DNA of 38,958 bases from contig CAZBUP010000012.1 of the NCBI GenBank assembly GCA_964495145.1, positions 1 through 38,958 on the forward strand, in the 5' to 3' direction. The stretch is from UBA6120 sp964495145. Lineage in GTDB: Bacteria > Bacillota_I > Bacilli_A > RFN20 > CAG-826. The notes beneath the pieces were generated by a model. That model saw only the letters and a program-made list of their open reading frames with translations, was not told where the DNA came from and did no database searches. The translations under genes and the position numbers were made by a program. Below, in pieces: positions 16,742 through 24,595 of the stretch (the first letter of the stretch is position 1; each line of letters starts with the position of its first letter).

Positions 16742-17679
16742 GCGTCTTCGCTCCGGCGGCTCCGTACGAAACGGAACACGATCACATTGACGGTCGAGAT
16801 CAACAACATGACCAAAATCGCTCCGGCGATTGTCACGTTTTGGGGTCGATTCGGATCACGGAACGAATTGAATAGATACAAGACCGGGGTCAGGGTGCGG
16901 TTCAGCGGTCCGCCCCCGGTCATGATGTACGGTATTTCCATCATCTGAAGATTGACGGTCACCAGATTGATGATGATCAGGACAAAATAGTTTTTCATAT
17001 TGGGAATGGTAATGCTCCACAAGCACTGCCAGGGCGAAGCCCCGTCGATGCGCGCCGCTTCATAATAATCTTTGGGGATGTTAATCAGACCGGCGTACAT
17101 CACCAAGGTGTTGTACCCAAAGCCCAACCACAAGGTCGGGACGATAATCGCCACGTACGGCCAGATGCCGTCGGATGTAAAACTGACGGGATCCATGTCG
17201 AGACTAATCAATATGGACGTGATCAACCCGCCGCCATAATTGGTCAACATGTTGAAGATGATGGCTGCGATGATGCCCGAAATGAAGAAAGGCACGTAGA
17301 TGATGACTTTTGTCATCGCGCCGATGCGATTGTTGAGATTTTTCAAAACATGAGCAAAAGCGAACGAAATGACGACCATGGTGACCGTGATGATCAAGGT
17401 AAACAGCAACACGTTGCGGAACGACTGCAAAAAGAGATCGGTGGATAAGATGTAGTCGTAGTTGTAGAATCCGATGAAAGCGCCGGTGTTGTAGTCCTGG
17501 AAACTCCTGATCACGGCCATGATCAATGGCACGATCACGAAGGTGGTCAGGAGAATAAAAGCCGGAAGCAGCATCAAATAGGCGATTTTTTGATAGCGGT
17601 AAATGAAACGATGGTGCCGGCGGCGATCGAGGCGCAGCATCGGTTGGTTGATTTTTTCAATACGATAGTTCGTTTCCAT
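16738..17679 (-). CDS. Carbohydrate ABC transporter permease (MalF/UgpA type)
   Basis: A 313-residue permease of the same CUT1 importer. After a basic cytoplasmic tail (RLDRRRHHRFIYRYQK) come about six membrane segments (IAYLMLLPAFILLTTFVIVP and onward). The EAA loop is YYEAARIDGASPWQCLWSI, and the motif TGGGPLNRT near the end is typical of MalF/UgpA-like subunits. It starts 20 nt after the binding-protein gene with a short AAGG site and overlaps the MalG-type gene by 4 nt, fitting a heterodimeric membrane channel made from adjacent cistrons. Confidence 0.95.
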   Translation of the reverse strand: METNYRIEKINQPMLRLDRRRHHRFIYRYQKIAYLMLLPAFILLTTFVIVPLIMAVIRSFQDYNTGAFIGFYNYDYILSTDLFLQSFRNVLLFTLIITVTMVVISFAFAHVLKNLNNRIGAMTKVIIYVPFFISGIIAAIIFNMLTNYGGGLITSILISLDMDPVSFTSDGIWPYVAIIVPTLWLGFGYNTLVMYAGLINIPKDYYEAARIDGASPWQCLWSITIPNMKNYFVLIIINLVTVNLQMMEIPYIMTGGGPLNRTLTPVLYLFNSFRDPNRPQNVTIAGAILVMLLISTVNVIVFRFVRSRRSEDA

Positions 17680-17699
17680 TGACCTTGTGGGTAGAAAAA

Positions 17700-19070
17700 T
17701 TATTGCGCCAACAATGGATTGCCAATAAAGCCGGGATTGGTGATGATGGTGTTGATGGCGGATTCGGCCGTGGCGATGGCGTTTTCAATCGTGGTGGTTT
17801 TAAAAGATTCCCCTTTGCTGGGGTCGGCTTTGATGGCCATCGTTTCGAACATGGTGGCCACGGCCAGGGAAATGTCCCAAGGATATAAAGCTTCGGGAAT
17901 GCCTTTGGTGGCCACATCGGTCACCACGCCGAGCCAATCCTGCAATTCTTCGGGAGCGTTGATGGCGATATAATCGATCACGCTTTGATTGACCGGGGCT
18001 TTAGAGTAAGCCGCCGCTTCGAAAAATCCGGCGGTCCGTTCGGCGTCTTCGCAGAAAAACCACTCCAGGACGCGGGCGGCTTCTTCTTTGTGCTGACTCG
18101 TCGAAGAAATGGCGTAAGTCCAGCCGCCGTTGCTGGCGGTGGCTTTGCTTTGATCGCCGTCGATGGTCGGAATCGGCGCCACGCCAATCACGTCTTTCAT
18201 GTCTGGATACGTATTGATGATTTCGGCAATCGACCAACTTCCGGCAAACGTCATGGCTAATTTGTCTTGGGCCAACGCTTCGATGATGTCGTTATAACCA
18301 GTCGGGCTGACGTTGCCGGCCGGGCAGTATCCATTGGCGTATAAATCATAGAATAACCCATTCAACTGGCGATATCCTTGCGAATCCACGAGCGATTCGG
18401 TCCAAGCCTCGTTCAAGGCCAGTCCGCCGGTGGTGTTGTATTGCATGCCATAAGTCGCCCAACCGAGGGCGGTGCCAATCGGCATTCCCAGGGCATATTG
18501 GCCCCGGCCGAGTATGGCCTTAACCGAAGCGGCGGCATCGAGAAGTTCGTCCCAAGTGGTCGGGACTTCGGTCACGCCCGCTTGTTCGAACATGTCGGTT
18601 CGATAGAAGAAAAGCGTGGCTGGTTCGGTTAATTGCGGATAGGTGTAATAGTGTTCGTTGAAGCGGATGCGTTCGCGAACCGAAGGCACCAGATCTTCGA
18701 AATAATCGGCATCCAGCCAATCATCCAAAGGTTCGGCATAACCGGTGGCCACCGCCGTCGAATAAATGTTGCCGTAACTGACCATGAAAATGTCTGGGGC
18801 CGAATTATTCTCGCGCGCTACCGTCAGGGCATCGCTATAAGCCTCGTCTTGATACATCTTGATATCGAGTTGCAACCCATCGTCTTTGATGGCGTTGAAT
18901 TGCTTTCTCATTTTGACAAGGTGTTCGTTGCTCCAGTCTTCAAAGTCCTGGGCATAGAAAGTGACGACCGTGGCGTCTTCTTCAATATATTCTTCGGTCG
19001 TCTCGTTGCATCCCGTCATGATGGGGATGGCCATCATGAGCATGATCATGGCATAAAATCGTTTTTTCAT
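17700..19070 (-). CDS. Extracellular sugar-binding lipoprotein of ABC importer
   Basis: A 456-residue family-1 solute-binding protein (UgpB/MalE-like). The signal peptide ends in lipobox IMTGC (Cys21), as expected for a Gram-positive binding protein tethered outside the membrane. The two-lobed fold is recognisable from VVTFYAQDFEDWSNEH at the N-terminus, APDIFMVSYGNIYSTAVATG, PATLFFYRTDMFEQAGV..PTTWDELLDAA, LAMTFAGSWSI and NGGWTYAISSTSQHKEEAARVLEWF. It presumably captures the oligosaccharides released by the surface DUF4185 enzymes. RBS AAAGGAG lies 7 nt before the ATG; it follows the fusion gene by 13 nt. Ligand cannot be read directly. Confidence 0.95.
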   Translation of the reverse strand: MKKRFYAMIMLMMAIPIMTGCNETTEEYIEEDATVVTFYAQDFEDWSNEHLVKMRKQFNAIKDDGLQLDIKMYQDEAYSDALTVARENNSAPDIFMVSYGNIYSTAVATGYAEPLDDWLDADYFEDLVPSVRERIRFNEHYYTYPQLTEPATLFFYRTDMFEQAGVTEVPTTWDELLDAAASVKAILGRGQYALGMPIGTALGWATYGMQYNTTGGLALNEAWTESLVDSQGYRQLNGLFYDLYANGYCPAGNVSPTGYNDIIEALAQDKLAMTFAGSWSIAEIINTYPDMKDVIGVAPIPTIDGDQSKATASNGGWTYAISSTSQHKEEAARVLEWFFCEDAERTAGFFEAAAYSKAPVNQSVIDYIAINAPEELQDWLGVVTDVATKGIPEALYPWDISLAVATMFETMAIKADPSKGESFKTTTIENAIATAESAINTIITNPGFIGNPLLAQ

Positions 19071-19083
19071 ATCCAGTCTCCTT

Positions 19084-20691
19084 TTATTTTTCGCTATCGC
19101 GCAATTGGCCTAATTTGCCGCCGGGATGCCACTTGACATATTGTCTCGGGGTCAAACCGTAACGTTTTTGAAGCAAGACGCTCAATCCTTGAAGAACCAG
19201 CAACTCGACGATGATGGACGCCCGCGGAGCGCGATTGAGATCGTCGCCTTCTTGGCTTGCGGCGGCCAGCAAGTGGGCGTCGCTTTGCTGCGCCAGCCAA
19301 CTGCTGTCACTGCCACTGACGGCGACAATCCGGCAGCCATTGGCTTTGACGGCGGCGATGGTGCTTTTCAATTCCGGGGTTTCGCCCGAATTCGAAATGG
19401 CGATGACGACGTCGCCCCGAACGAGTTGCCCCGCCGAACCATGAACGGCTTCGGTCGCGTTCAGATAATAGGCCGGGGTCCCGGTAGACGATAACAGCGA
19501 AGCCATATATTGGCTGATGTGAGCCGGTTTCCCAATCCCGGTCACATGAATGCGATTGCCTTTGTCCTCGGCTTCCTGAATGAGTTTTATCGCCGGTTCG
19601 TAAAAGGCTGGATTGATGGCCGAAAGGGTTTTTTTCGTTTCTTCGCCCATGGCATTTTTGTACCGATCAAGCGTTTGCTCGTCCGTATAAATCAAAGGTT
19701 CAAAGGAACGAATCACTTTATTATAGGTCTCCGCGCGTGATTCGCGAATGTGATCTTTTACTCCCGCCAAAGTGGGAAGAGACGGCATGGCCCCAAGCGA
19801 GCCCACGGTTATCGATGCCACAAAATTGGCAAAATTCAATGAATCGACCACGTCGTTCCCGGCGCTGATTGCCGCGGCGAACGCCCCGATGAACGAATCG
19901 CCGGCCGCCGTCGGATCGACGGCGATGACGTTTTTGACCGCCGGAATGAACACTTGTTCGTTTTTCCCGCCGTAATACACGCCGTGATGACCCAGAGTCA
20001 CGATGACGTTTTTAACGCCTTTCTTCGAGAAAAATTGATAGACGTCATTCATTTTCCCGACATCGGGCCGATCGTTCTCATCGATGGGCTGGATACCGGA
20101 TAAATCAAATACTTCGGTTTCGTTAGGAACAATGAAATCGATCAGTTGGTAGAATTCATCTGATATTGGTTGGCTCGGCGCGGGATTCAAAATCACGGGC
20201 ACCCCATGTTTCTTGGCCAATTTTGCGATGGAAAAGTTAACGGGCACCGGTATCTCAAACTGAAGCACGACCAATCCGTATTCATCGAAAACATCATCCA
20301 AAAAGACGATATCTGCTTCGGTCATCAAATAATTGGCCCCCGGCGTCATCAAAATGCGGTTTTGAGTTTGTCCGGATGGCATTTTCTTTAAAACGACGTC
20401 ACTGACACCTGACGATTGGTTGGGACTTACCATGACGTAATCCATGCCGACGCCGGCATCGCGGCAGGCTTTGACCAACTCGCGGCCGAATACGTCGTCG
20501 CCGACGCGGCCGACCATATCGACAGGAAAGCCAAGCTTGCCGATTTGGACGGCTTGGTTGGCGCCTTTGCCTCCGGATGCGTGGCTGAAAGAGCGTCCAA
20601 AGACGGTTTGCCCGGCTTCAGGCAAGTTTTCGGTCAAGAAAATCAAATCCGTGACAAAGCTTCCGACGACGAGAATCTTCTTGTTTTTCAT
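19084..20691 (-). CDS. Ribokinase-family kinase fused to SIS-domain sugar-phosphate isomerase (putative D-arabinose kinase / D-arabinose-5-phosphate isomerase)
   Basis: A 535-residue two-domain enzyme. Residues 1-315 are a PfkB/ribokinase-family kinase: sugar-binding GGKGANQA (40-47), NPAPS (169-173), VPNETE (188-193) and the catalytic DPTAAGDS (259-266, base Asp265). A helical linker (about 316-360) joins a SIS domain (about 361-535) resembling KdsD/GutQ arabinose-5-phosphate isomerases: GIGKPAH (Lys388), STGTPAYYLNATEAVHG, SNSGE (Glu437), Glu481 and the C-terminal HPGGKLG (His522) match the family's catalytic residues. The CBS pair of KdsD is absent. Together the domains could turn D-arabinose into D-arabinose 5-phosphate and then D-ribulose 5-phosphate. 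It is the first gene of the locus, behind the regulated promoter. Domain calls are firm; substrate is inferred. Alternative: a ribose- or fructose-type kinase with another ketose/aldose-phosphate isomerase. Confidence 0.9.
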   Translation of the reverse strand: MKNKKILVVGSFVTDLIFLTENLPEAGQTVFGRSFSHASGGKGANQAVQIGKLGFPVDMVGRVGDDVFGRELVKACRDAGVGMDYVMVSPNQSSGVSDVVLKKMPSGQTQNRILMTPGANYLMTEADIVFLDDVFDEYGLVVLQFEIPVPVNFSIAKLAKKHGVPVILNPAPSQPISDEFYQLIDFIVPNETEVFDLSGIQPIDENDRPDVGKMNDVYQFFSKKGVKNVIVTLGHHGVYYGGKNEQVFIPAVKNVIAVDPTAAGDSFIGAFAAAISAGNDVVDSLNFANFVASITVGSLGAMPSLPTLAGVKDHIRESRAETYNKVIRSFEPLIYTDEQTLDRYKNAMGEETKKTLSAINPAFYEPAIKLIQEAEDKGNRIHVTGIGKPAHISQYMASLLSSTGTPAYYLNATEAVHGSAGQLVRGDVVIAISNSGETPELKSTIAAVKANGCRIVAVSGSDSSWLAQQSDAHLLAAASQEGDDLNRAPRASIIVELLVLQGLSVLLQKRYGLTPRQYVKWHPGGKLGQLRDSEK

Positions 20692-20705
20692 AATACCGCC
20701 TAGGT

Positions 20706-20723
20706 TGTGATATCGGTATCACA
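20706..20723. promoter_or_regulatory. LacI-family operator palindrome
   Basis: TGTGATATCGGTATCACA: each arm TGTGATA..TATCACA is perfectly symmetric around a central CG, the typical geometry of LacI/GalR operators. It lies just downstream of the predicted transcription start (about +8 to +25) of the first gene in the sugar locus, where a bound repressor would block transcription. The likely binder is the LacI protein encoded at 7495-8493. Confidence 0.75.
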
Positions 20724-20724
20724 T

Positions 20725-20739
20725 TGTAATCGCTTTCAT
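20725..20739 (-). promoter_or_regulatory. cre box (CcpA catabolite-repression site)
   Basis: ATGAAAGCGATTACA on the minus strand fits the Bacillota cre consensus WTGNAANCGNWNNCW at every position. It overlaps the -10 region and start point, a repressing position. No ccpA gene is in the window, so the regulator is assumed from the lineage. It could alternatively be a second, weaker site for the local LacI protein. Confidence 0.65.
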
Positions 20740-20767
20740 TGTATAACAAAAGAAAAAATAATGTCAA
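20738..20767 (-). promoter_or_regulatory. Sigma-A promoter of the sugar-utilisation operon
   Basis: Consensus -35 TTGACA at 20767-20762 and -10 TATACA (20745-20740, 16-nt spacer) or TACAAT (20743-20738, 18-nt spacer). The spacer is T-rich. The predicted start is near 20731, leaving a leader of about 40 nt before the fusion gene. A cre box and a LacI palindrome overlap or follow it. Confidence 0.75.
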
Positions 20768-20799
20768 TAGTTTAGGTGTTATATTTAATTGATGGAAAA

Positions 20800-20819
20800 C
20801 CGTTATTATCAAATAACGG
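20800..20819 (-). terminator. Rho-independent terminator after the NYN/LOTUS gene
   Basis: CCGTTATT and AATAACGG form a perfect 8-bp stem with a 4-nt loop, followed on the minus strand by TTTT. It lies about 50 nt after the NYN gene stop and just upstream of the sugar-operon promoter, insulating one from the other. The T-run is short. Confidence 0.6.
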
Positions 20820-20870
20820 CCAAGAAAAAAATGTAAGTGTCATTATATATTTTTCTTTGTCAAAGCGTAT

Positions 20871-21776
20871 TTATTTATCTTCAGCTGCCGATTTTGACAA
20901 GAGAACCACGTTTTTGTCGACGTCCAAGCCACCGAGGCTATCGATGAATTTCCCGAACTTGTTGAATCCGTAATCTTCGACGTTGAAATCCTTGAATTTC
21001 TTTTCCAATAACGATTTCAACTCCGGCAAGGTAATTCGTTGATTGGTCACGGCTTTGATCTTGCCGATGATATAATCGCTGATTTCCCGATCGCGGGACG
21101 ATTCGACGATCTTGACGAAGTATTGGTTGTCTTCCAAAACCAGACGGAACGATTTCATGGCCGAAATCAGTTTGGACAAGCTGCGAGCCCCGTATTTCCG
21201 GGGATCGAAATCCGATTGGAGGTTGGTCAGGAGGTTGCCAAGGTTGGCCAAGGATATTTTCCCATCGGCCCCGCTTTCGATGATGAGCCCGCGGATGGTG
21301 TTCGATAGTTCGGTCGTTTCCACGTCGGCCGTTTTCTCGCCGTCGATCAAGTACTCGAAATATTTAAACTCATTGCACGAGGACACGAACGCTTTGGTGG
21401 CTTTTTGATCGCCGATGCCGATGACGACGGCGCCTTTTTCCCGCAGCTTGATGACAAGGGGCGTGAAGTCGCTGTCGGAAGTAACCAAGATAAACATGTT
21501 GACCAAGCCCTCGTTCATGATTTCGAGGGCGTCAAGGCTCATGGCCATGTCGGCGGCATTCTTTTTGGCGGCGACGTTATATTGATGGACGGGACGGATG
21601 GCGAATTCGGCCGAGATGCGCTGCCAATCCTCGCCGATTTTCTTGATGTCGGCATAAAAACGCGACGTGATGGCGGTGCCGTATTTGGCCATTTCTTTAA
21701 TGACGGCTTTCATCCGCGTGACCGGGACGTTTTCGGCGTCGATCAATAGCGCGATGCGGTTGTTGTTGGGTTCCAT
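20871..21776 (-). CDS. NYN-domain ribonuclease-like protein with LOTUS (OST-HTH) domains
   Basis: About 301 residues. Residues 1-140 are a NYN (PIN-like nuclease) domain: RIALLIDAENV and ILVTSDSDFTPLV carry the acidic residues that coordinate metal, and VIGIGDQKATKAFVSSC follows. Residues about 155-220 form an OST-HTH/LOTUS winged helix (LSNTIRGLIIES...DPRKYGARSLSKLISAMKSFRLV), and about 230-290 a second, similar one (ISDYIIGKIKAV...NVEDYGFNKFGKFIDSLGGL). LOTUS domains bind RNA (G-rich or G4 RNA in studied cases), so an RNA-processing enzyme is likely. Start at 21776 has AGGAGT just upstream; a TTG six codons earlier would place this site inside the gene. Divergent from the folate gene; RNA target unknown. 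Confidence 0.88.
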   Translation of the reverse strand: MEPNNNRIALLIDAENVPVTRMKAVIKEMAKYGTAITSRFYADIKKIGEDWQRISAEFAIRPVHQYNVAAKKNAADMAMSLDALEIMNEGLVNMFILVTSDSDFTPLVIKLREKGAVVIGIGDQKATKAFVSSCNEFKYFEYLIDGEKTADVETTELSNTIRGLIIESGADGKISLANLGNLLTNLQSDFDPRKYGARSLSKLISAMKSFRLVLEDNQYFVKIVESSRDREISDYIIGKIKAVTNQRITLPELKSLLEKKFKDFNVEDYGFNKFGKFIDSLGGLDVDKNVVLLSKSAAEDK

Positions 21777-21921
21777 GTTTACTCCTATGAACAAGTTTTA
21801 GTATTCAAACCAAATTAATCATACCCCATCGGTGGCGGGGTTGCACCCGCGAGTTGTCGTTATCACCATCGCTCAATCAATGTTTTATACTATGGATGAA
21901 ATAACGAAAGGTGCCCGTCCC

Positions 21922-22443
21922 ATGGAAAGCAAAGACCAAATCCGGCAACGGATGATCCAAACGAGAAACGCCTTAAGCCCCAACGAAGTCGCGGTTCGAA
22001 GCCAAGCCATCATTAAGCGCATCATAGCCCATCCCGCTTATGGGGAGGCTAAGATGATTGGCCTGTATTACCCCTTTGCAAACGAGGTCGACTTGTTGCC
22101 TTTGCTTCAATCCGGGAAACGCATCGCTTTGCCGAAAGTCGTCGGGAGCGACCTTCATTTCATCGAACTGACCCCGGATACGCCCTTGGCCAAAAGTTCG
22201 TTCGGGATCGTCGAGCCGGCCTTCGGGCCATATGTCGAAGAGCGGATCGATTTGCTACTGGTGCCGGCCCTAGCCGTCGACGCCGCCCATTACCGCATCG
22301 GCTTCGGCAAAGGTTATTATGACCGTTTCTTAAAAAACAAACGGCCGCCGTTCGTCTATGGGGTCGTTTATGGTTTTCAATATGTGGCGTCGCTCCCCCA
22401 TGAGGATCACGACGTGCCGCTGGACGGATGCTTCTTTGATTAA
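21922..22443 (+). CDS. ygfA: 5-formyltetrahydrofolate cyclo-ligase
   Basis: A 173-residue enzyme that converts 5-formyl-THF to 5,10-methenyl-THF with ATP, recycling an inhibitory folate. Family marks: KDQIRQRMIQTRNAL at the N-terminus, YYPFANEVDLLPLL, GKRIALPKV, FGIVEPAFG, DLLLVPALAVDAAHYRIGFGKGYYDRFL (ATP/folate-binding signature) and a final HDVPLDGCFFD. I start at 21922 because GAAAGGTG lies upstream and the family begins with such a charged helix; in-frame starts further upstream add a non-homologous extension. Transcribed alone on the plus strand, convergent with the EAL gene (9-nt gap). Confidence 0.94.
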   Translation: MESKDQIRQRMIQTRNALSPNEVAVRSQAIIKRIIAHPAYGEAKMIGLYYPFANEVDLLPLLQSGKRIALPKVVGSDLHFIELTPDTPLAKSSFGIVEPAFGPYVEERIDLLLVPALAVDAAHYRIGFGKGYYDRFLKNKRPPFVYGVVYGFQYVASLPHEDHDVPLDGCFFD

Positions 22444-22452
22444 TGCAAAGTA

Positions 22453-24096
22453 TTAAACTGTCTGTTTCCTAAGGAAATCCAGCGCTTCTTCTTCGCCAAG
22501 CGGTTTTGAGTACCAATAGCCTTGGATCCCATCGATGCCAAGCGCAATCAGCATATCTTTTTGATGAGACGTCTCGACGCCTTCGGCCACGACTCGAAGG
22601 CCGAGCCGATGTCCTAAATCGATCATGAAATTGATTAACGGCGAAGTCGTCATCGCTTCGTCGATCGCCATGATGAAACTCCGGTCAATCTTCAGGATAT
22701 CCAGCGGCAGCTTTTCCAAATAGGTGAGCGACGAATAGCCGGTGCCAAAATCGTCGAGGGCGATTTTGAATCCGACTTGACGCAGTTTCGTCAAGGTGAC
22801 GATGGCCAGGGACATGTTTTCGAATAGCATCGATTCGGTGATTTCAAACACGATGTGCCCGGGATTGACCTGATGACGGGCCACGGCTTTTTTAAGGTAG
22901 ACGATCATATCCTCGACCACCAAGAGCTTCGAGGAAAAATTGATCGTGATGTCAACATCGGGGAACCCTTGGCTTTCCAAACGCTTCTGGTAGGCGAAGG
23001 CGCGGTCGACCACGAATCGGGTCAGTTCGTTGATTTGGCCCGACTTTTCGGCCGTCGGGATGAAATCCATCGGGGAAATGATGCCTCTTTTGGGTTGTTT
23101 CCAGCGGATCAGCGCCTCAAAGGCGACCAGTCTTTTTTGGTTGAGGGAATAGATCGGCTGCATGTTCAGGTAGATTTCGTTATTGGACACCGCCGTTTGC
23201 ATCATGTTGGTCAATTCGATGTTGTCGGAAATGATTTTGGCGAAGCGCGGCTCATAGATGACGACATGGCCCAAGCCCTGGTCCTTGGCCATCTGGAGGG
23301 CCATTTCCGCGTGCTGCATCAATTCGTCATAGCTTTTCCCGTCTTCGGGATAACTGCTGACGCCGCTGCTGAGTGAGTAAAAATATTCCTCGGCGCCCAA
23401 AAGGAGCGAACGCTTGGTTTCCTGGGTATAGTGGTCAATCAAATGCATGAAGACGTCTTTAGAGGCGATGCCCCGGAGCAAGAACACGAATTGGTTGCCC
23501 CCGTAACGGAAGACTTGATGGGGCGGTTTGACGAGTTCTTCCATTTCGTGGGCGATTTTTTGAAGGAGCAAATCCCCGGCGGCGAAGCCTTTGACTTCGT
23601 TGATGAGGCGGAAATTGTCGATGTCGAGATAAACAATCCGCAAGGGCTCCTCGGGGCGTTCTTCGATGTCGCGGCGAATCGTTTCCTCGAGACGGTTGCG
23701 GTTGGGCAGACGCGTCAGTTGATCGAAGTAAGCCCGATCGTAAAGCTGCTTTTCGAGTTCGGTCAAATTATCGTTGCTGCGCTTGAGGTCGAGATTGGTT
23801 TGCTGAAGTTTAAAAATGGCACTGATGTAAAGGTCCATCCGCTTTTTGATGATCCAGTAGAATAAAACCGCGGTCAAGATGACGTAAAAGATGCCTTTGG
23901 CCAATTGCAGTTCTTGCACCAAGTGCGGATCGGGTACTAGAAACGCCAAGACGTAATCGGATAAAAATATCCAGGCGATGCCCAGACCAACGTAAATCAA
24001 GATGATTTCAAGCGCGCCTTTAACGGGAACCAAACGCCAGTTTTGGTCCTTTTTCAATCTGAAGGGTGTCCGTTTTTTAAAGGGGGCTTTTTTCAT
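22453..24096 (-). CDS. Membrane-bound cyclic-di-GMP phosphodiesterase (degenerate GGDEF + EAL)
   Basis: A 547-residue protein with two membrane helices near residues 27-54 and 68-84 enclosing a short extracellular loop, a coiled-coil linker (KLQQTNLDLKRSNDNLTELEKQL), a GGDEF domain whose active-site motif has changed to GGNQF (so probably not a cyclase, perhaps a GTP-binding regulatory domain), and an EAL domain. The EAL residues for metal and c-di-GMP are all there: FEALIRW, INFSSKLL, FEITESML, ALDDFGTGYSSL, LKIDRSFI, VVAEGVET and GIQGYWYSKPL. So it should degrade c-di-GMP. It follows the nucleotidyltransferase-like gene by 1 nt without a Shine-Dalgarno, so its translation is probably coupled. 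Confidence 0.93.
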   Translation of the reverse strand: MKKAPFKKRTPFRLKKDQNWRLVPVKGALEIILIYVGLGIAWIFLSDYVLAFLVPDPHLVQELQLAKGIFYVILTAVLFYWIIKKRMDLYISAIFKLQQTNLDLKRSNDNLTELEKQLYDRAYFDQLTRLPNRNRLEETIRRDIEERPEEPLRIVYLDIDNFRLINEVKGFAAGDLLLQKIAHEMEELVKPPHQVFRYGGNQFVFLLRGIASKDVFMHLIDHYTQETKRSLLLGAEEYFYSLSSGVSSYPEDGKSYDELMQHAEMALQMAKDQGLGHVVIYEPRFAKIISDNIELTNMMQTAVSNNEIYLNMQPIYSLNQKRLVAFEALIRWKQPKRGIISPMDFIPTAEKSGQINELTRFVVDRAFAYQKRLESQGFPDVDITINFSSKLLVVEDMIVYLKKAVARHQVNPGHIVFEITESMLFENMSLAIVTLTKLRQVGFKIALDDFGTGYSSLTYLEKLPLDILKIDRSFIMAIDEAMTTSPLINFMIDLGHRLGLRVVAEGVETSHQKDMLIALGIDGIQGYWYSKPLGEEEALDFLRKQTV

Positions 24097-24097
24097 A

Positions 24098-24595
24098 TTA
24101 GGGGGTCGCCGCTTTTTGGCTTCGGTTCACAGCTTGGGTCAAATCGTTGAGTTTGATCTGGTCGCGTTTTTTCTTGGCGCCGGTTCGGCCTTCGCGCCGA
24201 GCCAAAAATGCATACAGCAACCGAAGATTGGCCACCGACAAGACCCGCATCGGGATCTGATCGACGGCAACCGTGATTGAAGGATCATTGTTGAATGCCA
24301 CCGTTTTCTTCCAAAAGGCCCAATCGGCGATTTCGACGTCGATGCCGTCTTTTCGATAGGCAAGATATGGTTGCGGCACCACGCTATAACCATGCCGGCG
24401 CATGATCTGGGTGATTTTCTTCGGGTCATAAGTCTCATTCATGACGATCAAGTCGATGTCGTGGGCGTCGTAATCGCGTTGAAGCGCCAGTTCAACCCCC
24501 AGCGAACCATAAACGATCGGGGCTTGCCCCAGTTCCTTTTCGAGGAAGGCGGTCACTTCGATCAATTGCCGATAAATGTCTGAACGGCTAGGCAT
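24098..24595 (-). CDS. Nucleotidyltransferase-fold protein
   Basis: A 165-residue protein with features of the minimal nucleotidyltransferase fold: VYGSLGVELALQRDYDAHDIDLIVMNE, where GS plus the spaced DID resembles the G-S...D-x-D active-site pattern, and later GIDVEIADW may supply the third acidic residue. A basic tail (ARREGRTGAKKKRDQIK) follows. Similar stand-alone domains are antitoxins, kanamycin-type transferases or uncharacterised proteins; the substrate cannot be told. Its start overlaps the GGDEF gene by 8 nt and it abuts the EAL gene, so it sits inside a c-di-GMP gene trio and could be co-regulated with it. Confidence 0.6.
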   Translation of the reverse strand: MPSRSDIYRQLIEVTAFLEKELGQAPIVYGSLGVELALQRDYDAHDIDLIVMNETYDPKKITQIMRRHGYSVVPQPYLAYRKDGIDVEIADWAFWKKTVAFNNDPSITVAVDQIPMRVLSVANLRLLYAFLARREGRTGAKKKRDQIKLNDLTQAVNRSQKAATP

